Assembly: GCA_934757245.1 (NCBI GenBank)
Contig: CAKVLH010000007.1
Location: 1 to 64,000, forward strand
From: an uncultured Candidatus Melainabacteria bacterium
Lineage (GTDB): Bacteria > Cyanobacteriota > Vampirovibrionia > Gastranaerophilales > Gastranaerophilaceae
Direction of reading: 5' to 3'
Length of the DNA stretch: 64,000 bases
This document shows positions 1 to 10,135 of the stretch, in pieces. Under the pieces are notes generated by a model. That model was not told the DNA's origin and ran no database searches. It saw nothing but the letters and a program-made list of their open reading frames with translations. Position 1 is the first letter of the stretch; every line of letters begins with the position of its first letter. The position numbers and the translations under genes were made by a program.

Positions 1-4
1 AATA

Positions 5-33
5 TTGTGTAAATAAGATTTTTGTGATATAAT
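5..33 (+). promoter_or_regulatory. Sigma-70-type promoter before the first glycosyltransferase
   Basis: TTGTGT (5-10), a 17-base spacer and TATAAT (28-33) preceded by TG as in an extended -10. It points at the glycosyltransferase gene that follows. Confidence 0.6.
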
Positions 34-128
34 CAAGCTATGACTGCTTTTCAGCCTGTTTCATTACTTTTTATTAGAAAAGTATATGAAAAATGCACAA
101 AATTTTAACAAGAAAGAGCTGGGTTCTA

Positions 129-1148
<1,020 letters not shown>

Positions 1149-1290
1149 CATTCCCTCCCTCGGGCAGTAGTGCCTGCCTTCTCGTTTCCCTCTCCATGTA
1201 GAATTGACAGAAGGAGAGGGGAGTGAAATTCGTTTATATGAGCGTCTTTAACGCATTCCCTCCCTTGGGGGGCTTGCTCAAAAAACAATC
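1149..1290. repeat. GC-rich palindromic intergenic element
   Basis: Contrasts with its AT-rich surroundings. It contains CCCTCTCC...GGAGAGGG as an inverted pair around 1189-1220 and CATTCCCTCCCTCGGG, repeated near 1254 as CATTCCCTCCCTTGGG. The same CCCTCTCC/GGAGAGGG core recurs at 5430-5475, 45360-45471, 47185-47365 and near 60062. No gene seen here. Confidence 0.6.
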
Positions 1291-1301
1291 AAAAATAGAT
1301 A

Positions 1302-1330
1302 TTAACTCTGCAAAAAATTTGTGCTATCAT
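1302..1330 (+). promoter_or_regulatory. Promoter giving a leaderless sensor kinase mRNA
   Basis: TTAACT (1302-1307), a 17-base spacer and TATCAT (1325-1330) end six bases before the ATG at 1337. The expected transcription start therefore falls on or beside the start codon, and no Shine-Dalgarno sequence is present. Confidence 0.5.
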
Positions 1331-1336
1331 CTTAGT

Positions 1337-3349
1337 ATGACTAAGTTTTTGTTGGTTAGTGAGGATAGTGAGAAAGAAAATCTTTTGAAAGAAGTTTTTC
1401 CGATGGATGAAATTGCAACAACATCGGACGAAATTCTTATCTTTGATATTCTAAAAGTTGAAGAACCTGATATTGTTATCGTAGATGGCGATATTGAAAC
1501 ACTTGATTTAAAACATCTCTGTCGAAAAGTCAAACAGTATCCGGTTGTAATCCTTATGATTCTTGGTGAAAAAGATTTAAATAAAGATGTTATGCATAAT
1601 GCAAATCTTTTCATTAAAACTCCTATCGATAAAAAGTTACTTTCTGCAACTGTCGATTCAAGTTTAAAGACGCGACTTTCTTTATTAAAGATGACAAAAT
1701 CTAACCAAGAATTAGCCCGAAGTCTTTATCAATTAAACGTTTTGTATAACACAAGTTCGCAACTTGCCGGCTCTTTAGACAAAGACAAATTAATCAAGAT
1801 CATGATTGAAGGTATCGAAAAATCTTTGAACTTTGAACTTGCTTGTACTCTAATGTTTCGCTCAGAGCGCGAACCAGTTTTAATAATTAATTCGATTTAT
1901 AAAGTTTCTGATAGATTATTGGAAGCATTAAAACTTCGTGCAATATTGAGTTACAAATCCTTGCTTGCAGACCCTCCCGTTGATATCAAAATAGGTAATT
2001 TAAAGATTGAAAAAAACATCAAGCATAATATTCAAGAATACGATTTTTCAATCTTGAGATATGACAATATGTTTGCGCCGATAGCTTTAAATGATGAATT
2101 TTTCGGATTTACGGAAATCTACAGAGAAAAACCATTTTCAACAGAAGACGCAACTTGTTTCCAAACTCTTGTTCAACAAGTTACGATTCCTTTGCAGAGC
2201 GCATCTTTTACACAAGAATTGAAGGCAACAAACAGAAAGTTACAAAAACTTGAACGTTTGAAATCAGAATTTATTTCAATTGTATCGCACGAATTAAGAA
2301 CACCGCTAACCGCAATTAAAAACGCTATGGATATTATTCTTAGCGGAAAAGCCGGTGAGATGACAGAAAATATAGAAAAATTTGTTTCTATGGGCAAACG
2401 TAATGCAATAAGGCTTTCTGGTATTATCAACGACCTTCTTGATATTTCAAAAATCGAAGCAGGGAAAATGGATTTTAAATTTGAACTTATTCACGTTGAA
2501 CCAGTCATTGAATATGTAAAAACAAATTTGTCGGAAGTTGCTAAAGAAAAGAATTTGACTATAAAATATATTCCTTCTGATGACGATGTAGAGGTTTACG
2601 CGGATTCAAACAGATTAGAACAGGTTTTAACTAACCTTGTATCAAACGCAATTAAATTTACGCCTGATGCCGGTGAAATTGAAATAACTTCAAAAGTTGT
2701 GAATGCTCGTGAGCTTCAATATGACAATTGTTTTGAAGATGATATCAAAAAACTACAAGGAAATTATTTGCAAGTTTGCGTAGAAGATCATGGTATCGGT
2801 ATTGAGCGCAAGGATTTAAACCATGTTTTTGATAAATTTGCACAAATAGAAAACTCACTCTCAAGAAAAGTTGGAGGTTCAGGTTTAGGTTTGCCGATTG
2901 CAAGACAGTTGATGGAATCTCATAACGGTGCGATTTGGTGCGATAGTGAAATTAACAAAGGTTCAAAATTCTATTTTGTAATTCCTGTTGCAAATGACAA
3001 GAGTAATTTTACAATGATAAGAAAACAGCTTTCTCAAAAAGCGCGTTCAAACGGTTCAACAATTGCGGTTATTAAAATTAAATCAACTAATGCCGTAATT
3101 GAAAACTTGCTTAAAGAAAATAATTTGTTAAATAAAACATATATGACAAATTCTCTAATAGAAAAAGAAGGCGCTATGACGACTTTGTCGCTAATTTTAA
3201 TGGACGGCGATAAGCCTTCTGCCGAATTTTTAAAGAAAAAAATCGACTCGGTAATTGAGCAGAATAAAAACTTATACGGAGAATGTGATATAATGTATTC
3301 ATACGAGATTGAAGGAGATACACATGAAAAAGATTCTTATAGTAGATGA
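1337..3349 (+). CDS. Soluble sensor histidine kinase (receiver-like, GAF-like, HisKA, HATPase)
   Basis: Autophosphorylating kinase, expected to pass phosphate to the regulator that overlaps its 3' end. Residues 1-110 look like a receiver with a possible phospho-Asp at 50 (DIVIVD) but a weak acidic pair. About 130-290 looks like a GAF sensor. The dimerisation helix carries SHELRTP with His318. The ATPase domain has the N box (Asn437), DHGIGIE and GGSGLGL (512-518). About 110 extra residues follow the ATPase domain and I do not recognise them. No membrane segment, so the signal is probably cytoplasmic. I start it at ATG 1337 because the extension from 1223 runs through a repeat element and the promoter lies just upstream. 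Confidence 0.9.
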   Translation: MTKFLLVSEDSEKENLLKEVFPMDEIATTSDEILIFDILKVEEPDIVIVDGDIETLDLKHLCRKVKQYPVVILMILGEKDLNKDVMHNANLFIKTPIDKKLLSATVDSSLKTRLSLLKMTKSNQELARSLYQLNVLYNTSSQLAGSLDKDKLIKIMIEGIEKSLNFELACTLMFRSEREPVLIINSIYKVSDRLLEALKLRAILSYKSLLADPPVDIKIGNLKIEKNIKHNIQEYDFSILRYDNMFAPIALNDEFFGFTEIYREKPFSTEDATCFQTLVQQVTIPLQSASFTQELKATNRKLQKLERLKSEFISIVSHELRTPLTAIKNAMDIILSGKAGEMTENIEKFVSMGKRNAIRLSGIINDLLDISKIEAGKMDFKFELIHVEPVIEYVKTNLSEVAKEKNLTIKYIPSDDDVEVYADSNRLEQVLTNLVSNAIKFTPDAGEIEITSKVVNARELQYDNCFEDDIKKLQGNYLQVCVEDHGIGIERKDLNHVFDKFAQIENSLSRKVGGSGLGLPIARQLMESHNGAIWCDSEINKGSKFYFVIPVANDKSNFTMIRKQLSQKARSNGSTIAVIKIKSTNAVIENLLKENNLLNKTYMTNSLIEKEGAMTTLSLILMDGDKPSAEFLKKKIDSVIEQNKNLYGECDIMYSYEIEGDTHEKDSYSR

Positions 3350-3686
3350 CGAGCAAGACATCGTAGAAAGTCTAAAGTTCGTTTTGGAAGTTTCGGGCTT
3401 TGTGTGTTATACGGCTTATAACGGAGAAGATGGCTTGAAGCTTGCTAAGGAGATAATGCCGGATTTGATTATCCTTGATGTTATGATGCCAAAAATCAAC
3501 GGTTATAAAATCAGCCGACTCCTTAAATATGACAACAAATATAAAGATATTCCGATAATTATGGTAACAGCGCGTTCTCAATTGGAAGATAAGATGATTG
3601 GTGAAGAAACCGGAGTTAATGAATATATCACAAAACCGTTTGAGTTGGATGCGATTGTGAAGAAAGTGGAAGAGTATCTTAAATAG
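3324..3686 (+). CDS. Stand-alone response regulator (single receiver domain)
   Basis: A 120-residue CheY-like receiver with no output domain. It shows the acidic pair in ILIVDDE, the phosphoacceptor Asp52 in LIILDVMMP, the switch Thr in VTAR and the Lys in TKPFE. The ATG at 3324 has a good ribosome-binding site (GAAGGAG) and lies inside the end of the kinase gene, a 26-base overlap, so the two are translationally coupled partners. Without an output domain it must act by protein contact. The PilB-like ATPase that follows could be a target, which is inference from position only. Confidence 0.93.
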   Translation: MKKILIVDDEQDIVESLKFVLEVSGFVCYTAYNGEDGLKLAKEIMPDLIILDVMMPKINGYKISRLLKYDNKYKDIPIIMVTARSQLEDKMIGEETGVNEYITKPFELDAIVKKVEEYLK

Positions 3687-3687
3687 A

Positions 3688-3829
3688 AAGGGAATAGGGG
3701 AATAAGGTAATAAGGCAATAAGAGGTTTTAAATAATTTTAGTAAATATTACGTTGATTAAGCGCAAATAGCATTAATGAATTTTAATACCACTTATTCCC
3801 TTATTACCCTATTACCTTATTTCCCTCAT
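3688..3829. repeat. Octamer-built long inverted repeat (copy 1)
   Basis: The left arm (about 3690-3724) is a run of 8-base units such as GGTAATAA and GGCAATAA. The right arm (about 3787-3827) is the imperfect complement. The loop holds ATTACGTTGATTAAGCGC, a version of the small palindrome found in the other copies. It ends just before the next start codon and leaves no Shine-Dalgarno sequence there. Confidence 0.75.
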
Positions 3830-3836
3830 AAAAACA

Positions 3837-5222
3837 ATGGAAACAGTAAACAACAAAACATTAGAAAAACTTAAATACGAGCTTGTTCGAGATGGCGTGG
3901 TTTCTTATGAAACCTTGGAAAAGGCTGAAGAACTTGCTAACGTACAAAGCATAAATATAGGTCAAGCACTTATAAATTCAGGGATTTTGGCGGAAGATAC
4001 TTTGTTGAAATTTTTGGAAAGCAAGTTGCACATTCCGTATGTTAATTTGGAAGATTATGAACCCGATACAAAATGTTTTAAATATGTTTCGTTCGCGGAT
4101 GCAAGAAGATACCGCATAATTCCGTTGTTTAAAATAGAAGATGTTTTAACTGTTGCAATGTCTGATCCGCTGGATTTGTTTGCGATAGATAAAGTTATTG
4201 AAACGGCGGAATGTTCGATTGAGCCGGTTATAGCTTCAGAAGCAAGCATAATCAAAAAGATTGACGAATATTATAAAGTTGCTGATACGGTTGATAGCAT
4301 TACTTTGACTCCTGATGATGAAAAAGAATTTGACTGGACAGAAGAACTACATAAAGAAGAAGCCGGTGAAGAACATATCCAGCACGTTATTAGAGCGATT
4401 TTGAAACAAGCGATTATTGAGGATATTCACGAGCTTAACTTTGAACAAGTTGAAGAAGGTCTAAAAGTTGTATTCAAAAAAGACGGTGAAATATTTGACA
4501 AAGGTACAATTCCTGCAATTTTGAATTCAGCTTTTGTTTCTAAATTAAAAACGCTTTCAAATTTGGATGCTACTGTTTGCGAAATTCCACAACTCGGTAA
4601 ACTTTGTTTTAAAGTTGAAAACACAATGCTTATTGCGTCAGTTTCATCATTCCCAACGATTATGGGTGAGAGAATTTCTTTGAAAATATATAAACCGCCT
4701 CGTCATTTAGACAAAATTATAACTGATGAAAAACAGAGAAGTATTATTATGCATGCGCTTGATAATCCGGGAATAATCCTTGTTTGCGGTTCGCCTCTGA
4801 GTGGAAAAACTCACGTAATTTATTCGCTTTTATTAGAGGTGGCTAAATCAGGAAAAAATATTATGACAATTGAGTCAATCGCAAAATACGAACTCAAGGG
4901 TGTTAATCAGTGCGAACTTAACGAAAATATCGGTTTTAACATGGATAAAGCACTCAGATATGTTGAGTTTCAATCACCTGATATTATTTATTTGGAAGGC
5001 GTTAAAACTCGCGATGCGTTTGAATTTTTGTCAGAACTTTTCTATAACGACAAAGTTGTTTTGACTGAATTTATGGCAAACAATATGACTGATTTAAGAC
5101 AGAAGCTCGCGTTTGACGATTTTCAGTCTTTCAAATCTTTGATTTCTTGCCTGATTTTTATTCATTCAAAAGACAGCGTAGAAGTGTTTGATAAAGTAAC
5201 TTTGCAGAAATACTTGGCTTAA
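3837..5222 (+). CDS. PilB/GspE-like ATPase with a degenerate motor domain
   Basis: Resembles assembly ATPases of type IV pili and type II secretion. Residues 1-150 form a GspE N-terminal-type domain (INIGQALINSGIL, then AMSDPLDLFAID). The C-terminal half keeps a Walker A, GSPLSGKT (318-325), and a Walker B-like PDIIYLEG. The usual VLSTLHTN His box reads VLTEFMANN, so its His is missing, and I see no zinc-binding Cys cluster. At 461 residues it is shorter than typical PilB. It may be a regulatory or inactive paralogue. The octamer repeat directly before the ATG replaces any ribosome-binding site. It follows a two-component pair, and a pseudopilin gene lies at 36966. Confidence 0.75.
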   Translation: METVNNKTLEKLKYELVRDGVVSYETLEKAEELANVQSINIGQALINSGILAEDTLLKFLESKLHIPYVNLEDYEPDTKCFKYVSFADARRYRIIPLFKIEDVLTVAMSDPLDLFAIDKVIETAECSIEPVIASEASIIKKIDEYYKVADTVDSITLTPDDEKEFDWTEELHKEEAGEEHIQHVIRAILKQAIIEDIHELNFEQVEEGLKVVFKKDGEIFDKGTIPAILNSAFVSKLKTLSNLDATVCEIPQLGKLCFKVENTMLIASVSSFPTIMGERISLKIYKPPRHLDKIITDEKQRSIIMHALDNPGIILVCGSPLSGKTHVIYSLLLEVAKSGKNIMTIESIAKYELKGVNQCELNENIGFNMDKALRYVEFQSPDIIYLEGVKTRDAFEFLSELFYNDKVVLTEFMANNMTDLRQKLAFDDFQSFKSLISCLIFIHSKDSVEVFDKVTLQKYLA

Positions 5223-5579
5223 GGTCAATGGAAAATTGAAAGTGGAAAATGGACAATTATTTTAATTAATTTTCAAATGAAATATGTTTAATATTGAAGT
5301 ATTTTACTTGAATATTTTAGGGTGCAATTTTTTGCACTAATAACGTTTGACCTTAAGTCATTATGAGGAGTAGCAATTATAATTGACGACTAAGTAATCC
5401 ACTGATATTTAAACAAACGCGTCTCACTCCCCTCTCCTTTTTCAATTCTACATGGAGAGGGTGCCGAAGGCGGGAGAGGGTGTTATTTTCATGTTATTAG
5501 CTCTTATGGGTTAGCTCACTCACGTTCGCTTCACCCTACCGAAAATCCGTTCCCCCAATGGAGAGGTGTTGACCATTTC
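5223..5579. repeat. Intergenic repeat mosaic, no gene seen
   Basis: Starts with one arm of a heptamer-type element (units like TGGAAAA and TGAAAGT, about 5226-5262). A small hairpin built on GTGCAATTTTTTGCAC follows (5321-5336). Next comes a GC-rich palindromic element (CCCTCTCC near 5428, GGAGAGGG near 5454) related to the one at 1149-1290. The rest is AT-rich spacer between convergent genes. Confidence 0.55.
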
Positions 5580-8564
5580 CTATTTAATTGCCTTTTTAAC
5601 TTCTCTAACTTTGCCGTAAAATTTGCCGTTTTTAGACGCTTTAATGATATCCATAACCATGTCGCCTAAGATTTCAAATTCTTCTTGCATGTTCTTAGGT
5701 TGTGCGGTTTTCCATTTTGATAGTGCCAATCTGAAATCGTCGCCATCAACCATACAATCGTCAGAACCAATTAGCTTAGAATATTTATCAGTAAACCATT
5801 TATTGAATCCTGCATAAGTATCAGTAATCAAGTCAGAAGCTAATTTTGCATTACTCAAAATTACTTCCATATCTTTGTATACATTTTCGCTGTATTTACC
5901 GGAATTGATTTTTGCGGCATTAGAGATTTGACCTGTGTGATGACCTAGCCCATAATATTCAACGCCTCTTTTTGTTGCTTGTGTCGCTTGTGCCAAATCC
6001 TGTCCGATTCCTGCTGAACCGTTCATATCAAAGAATTTCTTTTCGCATGAATAGCCACCATATGAGCATACAAGTCCTGTAAATAATGCTTCAAAAGGAT
6101 AATCGCCGTTGTCTTTTCTACCTTCAAATACTGCACCTAAGAAGTTGCCTCTCGGGTCAAGTGTAATAAAATTAACTTCGTCAGATTGATGCCAAGGTTG
6201 ACCTTTATCTTTAAGTATTTCACCCATAACTTCCAAATTAGTAGCGTGTCCGCATTCGTGAGAAGTTGTTGCACGTTTGTTGTACTCAGGCATTTCAGGA
6301 TGTGAAGTTCTTCCAGTTTGTATTTGCAAGTATGCTTCAATAAATTCTCCGATAGAAGCTTTTTTCTTGTTACGTTCCAACATTATTTGTTTAGCATTAT
6401 CGACAACAGTTTTAATTTCCACGAAAGACATGTAACCTGTTAGTTTAACAAGTTTGTTAATTATTTCTTCTCTGTCTTTTGCTGTTCTTCCTGCAAGAGG
6501 AATGCCTGTTTCTTTAATTCTGTTTGTTATAATATCTTTTCTTGATTTTTTGTTGAAAGCCGGAGAATCGAGCGCTATAGTTTGGTTAAAACCTCTAACT
6601 ACCATTGGAATTGCTTCTGTGTAATATTGATTGGTTGAGCCGATTACAACAATGTTCAAATGCTCTGATTCAGCTTTTGCCATTTCTTTTTCCATTTGCG
6701 CCATAGCTTGTTTATACCCTGCCAAATATGGACCGGAAAATGCAAAATCTTCAAAATTATTTACAAATAAAATTGCTGTTTTGTTTTCGTTTTGTTTTGC
6801 AGCTTTCTTAACTTCTGTAAAAATTCTGTTCATTTCAGAAGCCGGAGATGTTCTGAATCCGTCTTCATCTTCAACACTCTTTGCAAAATCAGAAGACGCT
6901 ATCTCCATATAAGGAACTTTTGCTTCACCGGCTAATGCTTGAGCAGTAAACCTTCTACCGGAACCGGCTTCATCATCTTGAGAATACATAATGTAACCTC
7001 TTGTGCCGATATTGCCGGATTTGATTTGTCTTACAATTGCTTCTAAATCTTTTTTCACAGTATCTTTGCCATAAAGTGATTGTAGATTTTTGCCTGTATC
7101 ATAAACGATTGCAGATTTATCGTCTTCTTTAAACAAATCACCTGCAATGTTTACAAATTCATCAACATCTTTAGGATAAATTCTCTTTTTAGAATCACCG
7201 TAATATGTTGCAATTCTTTGCATTAAATTAATTGCTTTATCTGGATAAATCCCTTCCATTTTATCCGCACTTGAAATAGCTTTATTTCTAGCATCCTTTG
7301 TAAACGGAGTTTTGATATCTTTAAGCATCTTTCTATCATTTGCAATAACTTCTTGTGCTTCAAATGCGTGCATTGGAGGAATTGAATATGATATGAAATT
7401 TGAATAACCTTTTTGAACACTCGGTTCTTTCATATATTGATAATAAGTATCATGGTTTTGGAAGAATACGAATTTAACGTTATCTTTTGCAGATTTTACC
7501 ATTTGCATAACTTCTATCGGATAAGACAACTCTCCGCTTTTATCAATATTATTGGCAATAAGACTGTCTAAATCAACCATAAAGATTTTATTTACTTTCG
7601 GTTGTGTGTCTTGAATTGATAAAACTTCTTCTAACAATTCTGCCGGTTTAACTTCGTCCGACATTGCATACATTAAGGTATTAGCAGAATTAAAATTGCC
7701 ATGTTTTTTGGCATCTAATGTGTTAATAAGGCTGGTTTCAATTCTATTAGCTTCTTTTTCATCGCCATAAGTAATAAATAAGTTAGAACCTAATGCCAAT
7801 TTATTCCAAGCATCAATTGCTTTTGTATCATAAAATTTCATGTAGTTAGCATCAACTTCAGCTTGTTTTTTATAATAAGTTGTACTTTGCAAATCTTTTA
7901 AAAAGTCTGCTGTATAAGCGATTTTGTTCTTTGTATTTGCGTTGAAAGCAGTTCCTAAAATCATATAAGAATTAATTGCTTGAGTTTGTTTTTGTGTTTC
8001 ATCAAGCATTGATTTTAATTCTTCTGATAAAGGGATGTCTCGTTCTTTTCCTTTTAATTCTTCATTTACAGGAAGATTTTTTAAGTATATTTCGTTTTGT
8101 TCTTGCAAAAGATTTACTTCTTCCGCAAAGAATTTGAAGTCGTCGGCTGAATTAAGTATGTTATTTTTCATATAAACATTTCCAAGCTTGTTCAAAGATG
8201 AAATTGAATCAACTACACCAGCGTCTAAAAGTTCTTTTGGAATTTGGTTATAATTAGATTTTGTTTCTTCAATAGAAGCTGCAATAATATGGAATGGGGT
8301 GATTTCTTCATGTCCCATTTCCTTTGCAATATTTTTGGCTCTATCCAACAAAGCCGTTGCATCATCCGAAAAATGTAGTTCCGAACTTATATCCTCTGTT
8401 TTACCTCTAAAATTGATATATGCTCTGGGAATACCGGAATTAAACTGCTCTTTTTGAGCCTCATTCTGAATATCATTTTGAATTGGATTTGTACTATTCT
8501 TTTTGTTCTTAACTTTAAATACCCCTAACGTTGCAACGTTACCTACTGAATTAATCTTTAACAC
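5580..8564 (-). CDS. Clp_N-like / AAA-like / M41 (FtsH-type) metallopeptidase
   Basis: A 994-residue protein of unusual build. Residues about 60-140 resemble the Clp N-terminal substrate-binding repeat (DDATALLDRAKNIAKEMGHE). Near 527-700 lies an AAA+-like region whose Walker A is degraded to DDEAGSGRR, although ILFVNNFEDF still resembles a Walker B strand. The C-terminal third matches the FtsH peptidase: HECGH at 769-773 fits HExxH, and GIGQDLAQAT around Asp856 fits the third zinc ligand. No transmembrane segment is evident, unlike FtsH. The start is GTG behind AAGGAG. Likely a zinc protease whose ATPase is weak or inactive. The N-terminal leader ending NFRG resembles other proteins of this genome. 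Confidence 0.8.
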   Translation of the reverse strand: MLKINSVGNVATLGVFKVKNKKNSTNPIQNDIQNEAQKEQFNSGIPRAYINFRGKTEDISSELHFSDDATALLDRAKNIAKEMGHEEITPFHIIAASIEETKSNYNQIPKELLDAGVVDSISSLNKLGNVYMKNNILNSADDFKFFAEEVNLLQEQNEIYLKNLPVNEELKGKERDIPLSEELKSMLDETQKQTQAINSYMILGTAFNANTKNKIAYTADFLKDLQSTTYYKKQAEVDANYMKFYDTKAIDAWNKLALGSNLFITYGDEKEANRIETSLINTLDAKKHGNFNSANTLMYAMSDEVKPAELLEEVLSIQDTQPKVNKIFMVDLDSLIANNIDKSGELSYPIEVMQMVKSAKDNVKFVFFQNHDTYYQYMKEPSVQKGYSNFISYSIPPMHAFEAQEVIANDRKMLKDIKTPFTKDARNKAISSADKMEGIYPDKAINLMQRIATYYGDSKKRIYPKDVDEFVNIAGDLFKEDDKSAIVYDTGKNLQSLYGKDTVKKDLEAIVRQIKSGNIGTRGYIMYSQDDEAGSGRRFTAQALAGEAKVPYMEIASSDFAKSVEDEDGFRTSPASEMNRIFTEVKKAAKQNENKTAILFVNNFEDFAFSGPYLAGYKQAMAQMEKEMAKAESEHLNIVVIGSTNQYYTEAIPMVVRGFNQTIALDSPAFNKKSRKDIITNRIKETGIPLAGRTAKDREEIINKLVKLTGYMSFVEIKTVVDNAKQIMLERNKKKASIGEFIEAYLQIQTGRTSHPEMPEYNKRATTSHECGHATNLEVMGEILKDKGQPWHQSDEVNFITLDPRGNFLGAVFEGRKDNGDYPFEALFTGLVCSYGGYSCEKKFFDMNGSAGIGQDLAQATQATKRGVEYYGLGHHTGQISNAAKINSGKYSENVYKDMEVILSNAKLASDLITDTYAGFNKWFTDKYSKLIGSDDCMVDGDDFRLALSKWKTAQPKNMQEEFEILGDMVMDIIKASKNGKFYGKVREVKKAIK

Positions 8565-8675
8565 TTATTTCTCCTTAACTCTTAGTATTTTAAAACGCAG
8601 AAATTTATTTTTTGCTAGTTGCTTAATATAAATTTACATTTAATGTGCCGTTTGTTGAAAAATTAATAAATATAA

Positions 8676-8700
8676 GCGCCGATTCTAATTGAACCGACGC
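8676..8700 (-). terminator. Terminator of the serine hydrolase gene
   Basis: On the minus strand a 10-bp stem (GCGTCGGTTC pairing with GAATCGGCGC, G-U pairs included) with a five-base loop is followed by a U-rich stretch. It lies 40 bases past the stop at 8740. Confidence 0.6.
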
Positions 8701-8739
8701 TGACTAAATTTTAATTACGTTACTACTTAGGAGTAGCTA

Positions 8740-9924
8740 TTATCCGACGATTGCCTTATATATGAGGCTTGAAGCTTTTACTATAAAATCTTTTCCTTGT
8801 GGTGCGTTATGAGGACGATTTGCAAGGATTACAACAATATATTTTTTGCCGTTTGGTGCATAAACAATTCCTGCATCTCCAAGCATTGTACCAATATCAC
8901 CTGTTTTATGAATAAACATTGCTCCATCACCTAAGCCGGCTGCGATAAGTCTGTTATTTTTAACATGGCTCATATAATCAATAATATATTCTCTTGAATT
9001 AACATTTAAAAATCCAGGGTTATCAAGGTTATAAAGAATTTTTGCCATGTCTTTAGCTGTAGTTTTATTTGTACCTTTTAAATCAGGAAGCCAAGTTCTA
9101 ACATAAGTTCTTGAAATTCCCCAATCCCTTAAGCCTACATTAATATCGTCCATGCCACCCAATTTTGACATAATCATATTTGTAGAAGTATTGTCAGAAT
9201 CTTGAATCATTGTTTTAGCAAGACTGTCTAAAGAGTATTTTCTTCCTGTTTGAGCGTATTGCAAATTGCCGGAACCTGAAGATTGATAATAATCTGTAAG
9301 CAACATTTCATCGTAAATAGTCATTTGATTAGCTTCAATAGACTTAAACAAACGAACTAAAACCGGTAACTTTATGATACTGGCTGCAGAGTATAAATTA
9401 TCGCCGTTAATGTCGACATATTGCCCCTTTTCGTATTCCCAAACATAAATTGAAGGTTTTATCATCGGATACTGAGCCATAAGTCCGGTAAGTTGTGATT
9501 TAAGCCCCGCCATTTCGTTCGTATGGTACATTGTAGTAATTTCGCTATGCGTTTTCTCTATTGTTGGAGTTAAAAGCAAGCGGTTATTAAACATGTCATT
9601 GCTTAAATAATTTGTAATCGGATTTGCTAAAGAATATAAATCAACAGCAACAGGTTTTTTGAATTTTGCTTGCGCCATATTTACAGAAGTCTTTGTGTTC
9701 ATTGGAATTGAATCCGGCATGAATACTTGCTTTACCAATCTGTTATAAGCAGTTGGAAATACAAAGTACATAAATGCACCCAAAAATGCGAAAACAACGG
9801 ACATTCTAACAAGCTCGACAATAGGATTTACCTTTTTCTTTTTAACTTGTTTATGAACTTGTCTCTTGCCTGAAATTACATGTAAATTACGGTTAGTTCT
9901 TTGCTGTTGTTGATACGCGTACAC
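8740..9924 (-). CDS. Membrane-anchored class A beta-lactamase-like serine hydrolase
   Basis: A penicilloyl-serine-transferase fold enzyme facing outside the cytoplasmic membrane. A basic N-terminus precedes one membrane segment (about 38-58). The catalytic motifs are S182-I-I-K185, S243-D-N245 and K340-T-G342. The class A Glu166 motif (ExxLN) is not where expected: that loop reads LPDLKGTNKTT. Peptidoglycan D,D-peptidase or transpeptidase-like activity is therefore at least as likely as beta-lactam hydrolysis. I start at GTG 9924 because GGAGGAG precedes it. The ATG at 10029 would add a second hydrophobic stretch without a ribosome-binding site. Confidence 0.8.
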   Translation of the reverse strand: MYAYQQQQRTNRNLHVISGKRQVHKQVKKKKVNPIVELVRMSVVFAFLGAFMYFVFPTAYNRLVKQVFMPDSIPMNTKTSVNMAQAKFKKPVAVDLYSLANPITNYLSNDMFNNRLLLTPTIEKTHSEITTMYHTNEMAGLKSQLTGLMAQYPMIKPSIYVWEYEKGQYVDINGDNLYSAASIIKLPVLVRLFKSIEANQMTIYDEMLLTDYYQSSGSGNLQYAQTGRKYSLDSLAKTMIQDSDNTSTNMIMSKLGGMDDINVGLRDWGISRTYVRTWLPDLKGTNKTTAKDMAKILYNLDNPGFLNVNSREYIIDYMSHVKNNRLIAAGLGDGAMFIHKTGDIGTMLGDAGIVYAPNGKKYIVVILANRPHNAPQGKDFIVKASSLIYKAIVG

Positions 9925-10090
9925 AAATATCTCCTCCAAATCCCACTTAGATAATATCATTATACAGAAAAAAAGTGTATACATCAAAAAGTTGAAAAAT
10001 GATTTTAGAAATTGAGCTTTAAACAACAAATAAATTCTAAATACTGCAGTAGATTAATTATAACCATCCGAAAGAATGAGTGAAATAAAC

Positions 10091-10119
10091 TTTCAAATTT
10101 GATAGAATAATTGTATAGA
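10091..10119 (+). promoter_or_regulatory. Candidate glgC promoter
   Basis: TTTCAA (10091-10096), a 17-base spacer and TATAGA (10114-10119) lie just upstream of the AGGAGG that serves the glgC ATG. Confidence 0.4.
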
Positions 10120-10135
10120 GAAATTAGGAGGTTAT

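Noticed and set aside
3688-3829. CRISPR array, suggested by repeated GGTAATAA-type units
   Set aside because: Units are 7-8 bases in direct tandem with no spacers, and the two halves are inverted. No cas genes nearby.
8740-9924. Class A beta-lactamase resistance gene
   Set aside because: SxxK, SDN and KTG are present but the Glu of ExxLN is not found. Activity on beta-lactams should not be assumed.
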